64,000 bases of DNA from Prostheceraeus crozeri (lineage: Eukaryota; Platyhelminthes; Polycladida; Euryleptidae). The notes under the pieces were generated by a model. It saw only the letters and a program-made list of their open reading frames with translations. It did not search any database and was not told where the DNA came from. The position numbers and the translations under genes are program-made. Of the stretch, positions 58,919-64,000 are shown one piece after another (the stretch's first letter is position 1; each line of letters begins with the position of its first letter). Location of the stretch: NCBI GenBank assembly GCA_907163375.1, contig CAJQUW010011027.1, positions 1 through 64,000 of the forward strand, written 5' to 3'.

Positions 58919-59969
58919 ACGTTTGAAGTCAATCTATTATGATGTAAAACATCCGGCAGGATTTGCATCTATCAAGAAATTATCAAAAGCGAGTGGTCTT
59001 CCACAATCACAAGTGAAACGATGGTTAAAGGGTCAGGCTACCTATACACTCCACAAACAAGCGAAAACGAAGTACCGCACCCGCCATTATATTGTTCATG
59101 ACATCGATGAACAGTGGCAAGCAGATTTGTGTGATGTCGCCTCCATTTCAAAACATAACTCGGGCAATAATTTTATTTTAACCGTCATTGATATCTTCTC
59201 GCGTTATGCGTGGGCTCAACCTTTAAAAACTAAAGAAGGGAAAGGAGTAGCAAATGCATTCCAAACAACTTTTCGAGAAGATCGGATTCCAAAAAGAATT
59301 CAGAGTGATCAAGGAAGAGAGTTTGAAAATCAGCATGTGAGAAGATTATTTGAGAGGCATGATATTGAGTTGTTTAGTGTAAAGAGTGCTTATAAAGCTG
59401 CACTCGTTGAACGTTTTAATCGCACATTGAAAAATCGCTTGTGGCGACATTTTACTGCCAACTTGACACAAAATTGGACAAAGGTTCTACAAGATACACT
59501 CCATGCCTACAATCACTCTATCCATCGTTCTATTGGACTCAGACCAGTAGATGTAAATGCTGACAATGTAGATAAAGTGCGCGAATCATTCCAACGTAAA
59601 CGCACTCATGTGAAAAGTGATGTGAAAATTGGTGATAAAGTTCGTATCTCAAAAGTGAAAAGTGTTTTTGCTAAAGGGTACCTTCCGAATTGGACAGAGG
59701 AGGTATTTACAGTATCAAGGATTAATCAAAAAGACTCTCCGACCACCTACAAGTTGAAAGATTACGATAATGAAGAAATTGAGGGTAGCTTTTACCGCGA
59801 TGAGATTGAGGTAGTCACTGAAAGTGAAACATATTTGGTAGAGAAAATCATTCGATGTAAAAAACGGCAAGGTGAAGAATGGTGTCTTGTTAAATGGACT
59901 GGTTATCCTTCAAGTATGAACTCTTGGATGCGTCGTGCCGACATCTTTCATCTAAGTGATCGACAGTGA
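58881..59969 (+). CDS. Polinton-2 integrase with chromodomain
   Basis: Counterpart of 19413-20501. The frame is open from 58749, and the Met at 58881 is preferred. The DDE residues (WQADL, IQSDQG, LVERFN) and the C-terminal chromodomain are kept. About nine amino-acid changes relative to Polinton-1. Confidence 0.92.
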   Translation: MRRRKKSQSSSTERLKSIYYDVKHPAGFASIKKLSKASGLPQSQVKRWLKGQATYTLHKQAKTKYRTRHYIVHDIDEQWQADLCDVASISKHNSGNNFILTVIDIFSRYAWAQPLKTKEGKGVANAFQTTFREDRIPKRIQSDQGREFENQHVRRLFERHDIELFSVKSAYKAALVERFNRTLKNRLWRHFTANLTQNWTKVLQDTLHAYNHSIHRSIGLRPVDVNADNVDKVRESFQRKRTHVKSDVKIGDKVRISKVKSVFAKGYLPNWTEEVFTVSRINQKDSPTTYKLKDYDNEEIEGSFYRDEIEVVTESETYLVEKIIRCKKRQGEEWCLVKWTGYPSSMNSWMRRADIFHLSDRQ

Positions 59970-60010
59970 TTCATGCAAAGTTGTAACTAACAATGTTTAG
60001 GGTTTGAGCT

Positions 60011-60466
60011 ATGAATCCAACTGCCTCATTTTATTCACGACCCTCCTATGTAAGTGGTGGAGGACAAATTTACATCGGCGCTCGCCGCCAACGTGGAGGT
60101 AGCATACTTGGTGCACTGAAATCTGTTGTAGCACCTCTCATATCCAATGTCGGTAGATCTTTAGGACGAAATGTTTTAAGTAATGCCGTTGGCTTTGCTG
60201 GTGATGTTGCTAGTGATCTTTCCAGAGGTAGAAGTTTTAAGAGCAGTTTGTTGAATCGTGGGAAGGGACGCGGTTTAATAACATTGAAGCAGACCTTTGC
60301 TGGTGTTACTCAAGGAAAGAAATCACCTAAACGAATGAATAAAGGAAGGAGGAAACATCGCGGAGCTGGGAAGGTGCGATCTTCAGTCAAAAGGCATTCA
60401 CGCAAACGTCGCAGAGGTTCTAATCATTCATCAGGCGCTAAACGACGACGCTGCTATAACTTCTAA
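60011..60466 (+). CDS. Polinton-2 basic pVI/core-like protein
   Basis: Counterpart of 18916-19371, 151 codons. Same Gly-rich start, amphipathic middle and Lys/Arg-rich tail. Confidence 0.72.
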   Translation: MNPTASFYSRPSYVSGGGQIYIGARRQRGGSILGALKSVVAPLISNVGRSLGRNVLSNAVGFAGDVASDLSRGRSFKSSLLNRGKGRGLITLKQTFAGVTQGKKSPKRMNKGRRKHRGAGKVRSSVKRHSRKRRRGSNHSSGAKRRRCYNF

Positions 60467-60468
60467 TC

Positions 60469-61746
60469 ATGGAGTGTAAAACTTCCGGTTTTTGTTTGTT
60501 TGATCAACAAGCCATACAGACAGATATTCTTAGTTCAAGTATTGTAGATTATCATCCTCGAACAGCTGAGAATGCTGGCCCCATTGAATTTGTTATTCCT
60601 GGTGGTAGTGATGACTACATAGATTTGAGTTATGCGACGCTTGATTTGAGGTTTAGAATTCAGCAAGCAGATGGAACTGCTATTGACGATGCACATAAAG
60701 TTGGACTGAACAATTTACCATTGACTACATTACTTCGCGATGTTTCTCTAACGATTGGAGAGCAGCAGGTGGAAGGTGGTCAAAGCGATTATCCCTATAA
60801 ATCATATTTCAATCATGTATCACAGTTTCATCCAGCAGCACAAAAAAGTCATATGGAAGCCATGGGATGGTACAGAGATGAAGCAGGAAAATTTGATGCT
60901 GAATCAAACAGTGGCTTTATAAAACGATCTGCTATGATTAAAGATAGTAAAGTATGTCAGCTATATGGTCCGCTGAATTTAGAATTCTTTAGACAGTCAA
61001 AGTTTTTACTGTGTAATACCAGCATGCGACTCAAGCTGACATTGAATAAGCCTGAATTTGCGCTGAATGCATTTGCTAAAGTTGACAATTTTAGAATTCA
61101 TGTGGAAGATATTGCACTTTACATTCGTCGAGTAGTACCGAATCCAAGTGTCATTAGAGGGCATGCTGAAGGCCTTAACCGCCAAAATGCCATTTACCCC
61201 GTTCAGCATACAAAGCTTCTCACCTTTACAATTCCGAAAGATCAAAAGAGTTTCATGAAAGATGGCCTCTTTCCATCGGAAGCACCGAAGCTCCTCATGG
61301 TGGCAATGGTTGAAAATGATGCATTTAATGGTAATATAAAGAAGAATCCTTTCAATTTTAAACACAATCAGTTAAGTGAAGTTGCTTTACGTGTAAATGG
61401 TGTGAGTCATCCTGGTCCACCCTACAAACCAGATTTTGCTGCGGATCAATTTATGCGCAGTTATGTTGATTTTATGGATGTCTTTGGCTTTTACAATACG
61501 GATGACACCAACGGACTCACTATGAAAGAGTTTAAGAGTGGATATACTATTTATGCATTTGATTTGACTGCTGACAGCGATATTAGTGCACCCTATCGTC
61601 AAGCGAACGTGCCTCATAATATTCGTTTGGATTTGACGTTCAAAAGAACACTACCTGAGACGATCAATGTATTAATTTATGCAGTCTTCGATTCAAATAT
61701 TGAAATTACAAAGTATCGTGACGTGATTCTTCAGTATAATCGTTAA
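60469..61746 (+). CDS. Polinton-2 major capsid protein
   Basis: 425 codons, about ten changes relative to 17636-18913, mostly conservative. It overlaps the protease start. Confidence 0.8.
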   Translation: MECKTSGFCLFDQQAIQTDILSSSIVDYHPRTAENAGPIEFVIPGGSDDYIDLSYATLDLRFRIQQADGTAIDDAHKVGLNNLPLTTLLRDVSLTIGEQQVEGGQSDYPYKSYFNHVSQFHPAAQKSHMEAMGWYRDEAGKFDAESNSGFIKRSAMIKDSKVCQLYGPLNLEFFRQSKFLLCNTSMRLKLTLNKPEFALNAFAKVDNFRIHVEDIALYIRRVVPNPSVIRGHAEGLNRQNAIYPVQHTKLLTFTIPKDQKSFMKDGLFPSEAPKLLMVAMVENDAFNGNIKKNPFNFKHNQLSEVALRVNGVSHPGPPYKPDFAADQFMRSYVDFMDVFGFYNTDDTNGLTMKEFKSGYTIYAFDLTADSDISAPYRQANVPHNIRLDLTFKRTLPETINVLIYAVFDSNIEITKYRDVILQYNR

Positions 61747-62207
61747 TGAGTTGGTTGACTGCTGACGATATTAAGACTAAAGTGCAGCGTAATGCAGACG
61801 AAGCGACGTTGAAAGCTTTCGATAATGTCTATTCACTCGATACCTTACCACCTGCAGTAAATCACTATCCCATCTTTATTGTGCTAAACACTCATTCGCA
61901 GAATTTAGGCGGTGAGCATTGGAAAGCGATCTTTATTGGAGAAGACCGACGTGGTGAACTATTTGACTCTCTTGCTCAACCTCCAAATATACCAACACAG
62001 CAGTGGTTGAGAAAACATACGCGTCAATATCAGCGAAATGAACGCATACTACAACATCCACTTTCATCAACGTGTGGTGCTTTTGTACTGTACTTCATCT
62101 TAAAAAGTTTACATGTATCTCGATTTGTATCTGTTATTCAAAACTTTTCATGTAATCCATCCTCTAATGAAAAAATGATTTGTAAGTTCTATCATGATTT
62201 GAAATAA
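61746..62207 (+). CDS. Polinton-2 adenain-like protease
   Basis: 153 codons, two changes relative to 17175-17636. The catalytic His, Asp, Gln and Cys are retained. Confidence 0.92.
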   Translation: MSWLTADDIKTKVQRNADEATLKAFDNVYSLDTLPPAVNHYPIFIVLNTHSQNLGGEHWKAIFIGEDRRGELFDSLAQPPNIPTQQWLRKHTRQYQRNERILQHPLSSTCGAFVLYFILKSLHVSRFVSVIQNFSCNPSSNEKMICKFYHDLK

Positions 62208-62233
62208 AAACATCATGTTGGAAAAACTGTTTT

Positions 62234-62779
62234 TTATTTTACAATCCGCTGGGTACGTACATACTCAATGAGATAGTCTAGGATCACATTTGCTTGTACA
62301 TGAGATTTTAGTCCAGTAATGATCACTTTACTATTATGAAAGATTGCCACATGTACAGGTAACCAACAACTAATGAGAGCTGCAGGAAAAAGTTCGGGTT
62401 CATAATACAAATTGTAACTGCTGGTACGAATCTTCAAAAATGATACACTTTCACTCAATTGAGTAGAGATCACCATATTGTCCACAGTCAGATTCGACAT
62501 CACACACCTCTCCCTCTTCCATATCCGACGTAGTAGTCTTTGTAGCTCTAAGCGCATTGACTGCGCCGATGAATGAGAAAGGGCGCCGAGAATTTGTACA
62601 GTCCCATTTGGGAAGAGTTGAAGATTCTGTGAATTGTTCATCTTCACCACTAACATTTGAGGTCGGCCCGGGTAATACTTGCTGTTTGGAAGGTGTTGGT
62701 GTAATGTTGTGAGATCGATTTTGGTGTAGAGTCTGAAGCGACGGAGAATGTTGACGATGGTGTAGCGATGGCGCTTCAT
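62234..62779 (-). CDS. Polinton-2 TBP homolog
   Basis: 181 codons, same length as 16602-17147. The motifs NMVISTQL, YYEPELFP, AIFHNSKVIITGLKS and the three counterparts of TBP intercalating Phe are unchanged. Differences are few and lie mostly outside these motifs. Retention in a second copy argues that the protein is useful to the element. Confidence 0.88.
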   Translation of the reverse strand: MKRHRYTIVNILRRFRLYTKIDLTTLHQHLPNSKYYPGRPQMLVVKMNNSQNLQLFPNGTVQILGALSHSSAQSMRLELQRLLRRIWKRERCVMSNLTVDNMVISTQLSESVSFLKIRTSSYNLYYEPELFPAALISCWLPVHVAIFHNSKVIITGLKSHVQANVILDYLIEYVRTQRIVK

Positions 62780-63101
62780 GATGAAAGAATGAGTAAATTG
62801 AGCGATGTACCTTCCTTTTATACTTCTCCCAACTACCTTGATGAAATGTGAAGTTAGTATGAAGTTGGGAATGATAGAGTTGAATTCGCCGATTGTTGAC
62901 GCGCAACCAGATGCGATTTCCAATACGTGAATGTCTTTTCATATAGAAGTATTTCAAATCCTTCATGATATGATGTAGAGATTGAAAATGACGATAAGAT
63001 AAAGCAAACTCTCTTCTCACATTTCCAGTTGAATCTTTGAAATAGACGTTTCGATCATGATCCGTTTCAATACGTTGTAGGGAATCTAATTTCCAACTCA
63101 T
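62451..63101 (-). CDS. Polinton-2 PC4-like candidate B
   Basis: 216 codons, counterpart of 16280-16930, overlapping the TBP gene in another frame over 329 bases. The folded N-terminal half is nearly unchanged. Most changes fall in the disordered tail. Confidence 0.58.
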   Translation of the reverse strand: MSWKLDSLQRIETDHDRNVYFKDSTGNVRREFALSYRHFQSLHHIMKDLKYFYMKRHSRIGNRIWLRVNNRRIQLYHSQLHTNFTFHQGSWEKYKRKVHRSIYSFFHHEAPSLHHRQHSPSLQTLHQNRSHNITPTPSKQQVLPGPTSNVSGEDEQFTESSTLPKWDCTNSRRPFSFIGAVNALRATKTTTSDMEEGEVCDVESDCGQYGDLYSIE

Positions 63102-63123
63102 GGTGCGTGGTAGTCATGTCTGA

Positions 63124-63492
63124 TTAAGATTTGCATAGTAGGGCGATGAACTCACGACGAATAAATGTCATGATGGAGCGATGTATGTATCTTCTATACT
63201 TCTCCCAATTGTATTTGCGAAATGAGAAACAGTTTGCGGAATGAGAATGGCAGATTTGAATTTCATTGTTGCGACGTTGAAGCCAAACTTGATCACCCAA
63301 GGAGATGAATCTTAATGTTTCAAAATATTCCAAATCCCTCATGATATCATTGAGGTTGACAAATTGTCGCCAAGTTAATGTAATACCTCTTGATGTATGA
63401 CCATGAGAATTTTTGAAATGCACGTTTCCATCACGATCAACTCTGATATATTGTAGAGAGCCCAAAATCCAAGTCTTCATGATGTTATGCAA
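63124..63492 (-). CDS. Polinton-2 PC4-like candidate A
   Basis: 122 codons, counterpart of 15889-16257. The likely start is the Met at 63480. It diverges from the next gene with about 35 bp between start codons. Confidence 0.55.
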   Translation of the reverse strand: MHNIMKTWILGSLQYIRVDRDGNVHFKNSHGHTSRGITLTWRQFVNLNDIMRDLEYFETLRFISLGDQVWLQRRNNEIQICHSHSANCFSFRKYNWEKYRRYIHRSIMTFIRREFIALLCKS

Positions 63493-63515
63493 AGCCGCAG
63501 ATCAGCAATATAAAA

Positions 63516-64000
63516 ATGTCGTTTTATCATATTTTGCTTAGCAATGCAGCTACAAAGAGATTTGCTAGTAATCGAGCCGCACTCTTTTCTACTCCCATTG
63601 ATCATACACAACAGCTAAATGGAAATTGGGAAGTGGGTGTCACTCAACTTGTTTATAGCAACTGTGTCTATACTTTTGATCATGAGGTGATGACTATTAA
63701 TATGAGACGTACAGCTGCTTACCAATGTGAAAAGGGCTGCCGAGTATACATTCCACAGTGGCCAAAGAAAGATCTCTTATCATGTAAAAAGTTTATCTAT
63801 GATTTCCTGAATAAAGCGTGTAAACATATTGTCCAATTTACTCCGCACAATGATGATCATAATTATGTACATCATGTAGTTGAGAAAGATTGGATTGTTG
63901 GTTTAAGTCCAAGTTTAAGAAATGATTTAGGTTACCTCGCTAGCGCCTTAACAAGCTATGATAATTATAACGTTAATTACCACCCAAGTGGTCATAAACA
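63516..64000 (+). CDS. Polinton-2 WEVGV-type protein 2, cut by the window end
   Basis: Counterpart of 14468-15865. It starts MSFYHILLSNAATK at 63516, right after an AATATAAAA run, and contains NGNWEVGVTQL. It continues past the window. Confidence 0.75.
   Translation, partial: MSFYHILLSNAATKRFASNRAALFSTPIDHTQQLNGNWEVGVTQLVYSNCVYTFDHEVMTINMRRTAAYQCEKGCRVYIPQWPKKDLLSCKKFIYDFLNKACKHIVQFTPHNDDHNYVHHVVEKDWIVGLSPSLRNDLGYLASALTSYDNYNVNYHPSGHK

Larger units (their letters stand above)
43859..64000 (-). mobile_element. Polinton-2, same family as Polinton-1, truncated by the window
   Basis: The tip AGTAGTAAGAAAACGG at 43859 is the element end. Gene order from 54595 on mirrors Polinton-1 in reverse. 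The far end, and therefore the target duplication, lies beyond 64000. Proteins differ from Polinton-1 by about 2-3 percent, so the two copies separated recently. The visible part looks nearly whole, with about one or two breaks. Its terminal repeat hosts the foldback element at 44500-53477. Confidence 0.93.

Overview
This is a window of invertebrate animal DNA, probably marine. The evidence is AT-rich intergenic sequence, a rhodopsin-type GPCR, an ACMSD-like exon with splice sites, and a dense, young mobile-element load. Penelope-like elements (PLEs), Polintons, a giant foldback element and a Tc1 element together would fit an echinoderm, hemichordate, lancelet or lophotrochozoan. The species cannot be named from sequence alone.

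Layout. 1-1306: decayed Jockey-like LINE. 1334-3029: two head-to-head PLE fragments. 3036-26842: a complete-looking Polinton (Polinton-1, 23.8 kb) inserted near the 3' end of the second PLE fragment, with a perfect 6-bp target duplication (AACACG). 26849-43858: host DNA with an 0.8-kb palindromic transposon, a tRNA-derived SINE, a GPCR gene, an ACMSD-like exon, an inverted pair of hammerhead ribozymes around a tRNA-like promoter, rearranged PLE pieces, a hAT-type MITE, an intact Tc1 transposon and a tRNA-Thr-like sequence. 43859-64000: a second, closely related Polinton (Polinton-2) in opposite orientation, running off the window. Its terminal repeat is interrupted by a 9-kb foldback element (44500-53477). 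That element has 9-bp target duplications, and its inverted arms consist largely of 175-bp tandem repeats, about 18 copies on one side and 9 on the other.

The Polintons carry the expected set: protein-primed DNA polymerase B, retroviral-type integrase with a chromodomain, packaging ATPase, adenain-like protease, double-jelly-roll-type major capsid protein and basic core/pVI-like proteins. They also carry a DEDDh-type nuclease, two RING-like proteins and several unknowns.

The most striking find is a 181-codon gene in both copies (16602-17147 and 62234-62779) that reads as a complete two-repeat TATA-binding protein (TBP) core. Next to it are two paralogous genes that may have PC4-like folds. 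At least two element promoters share a layout: CCAAT boxes, TATA, exactly 42 bp, a conserved leader motif, then a start codon immediately followed by an intron. I infer a private transcription-initiation module: an element-encoded TBP acting on element-specific TATA promoters.
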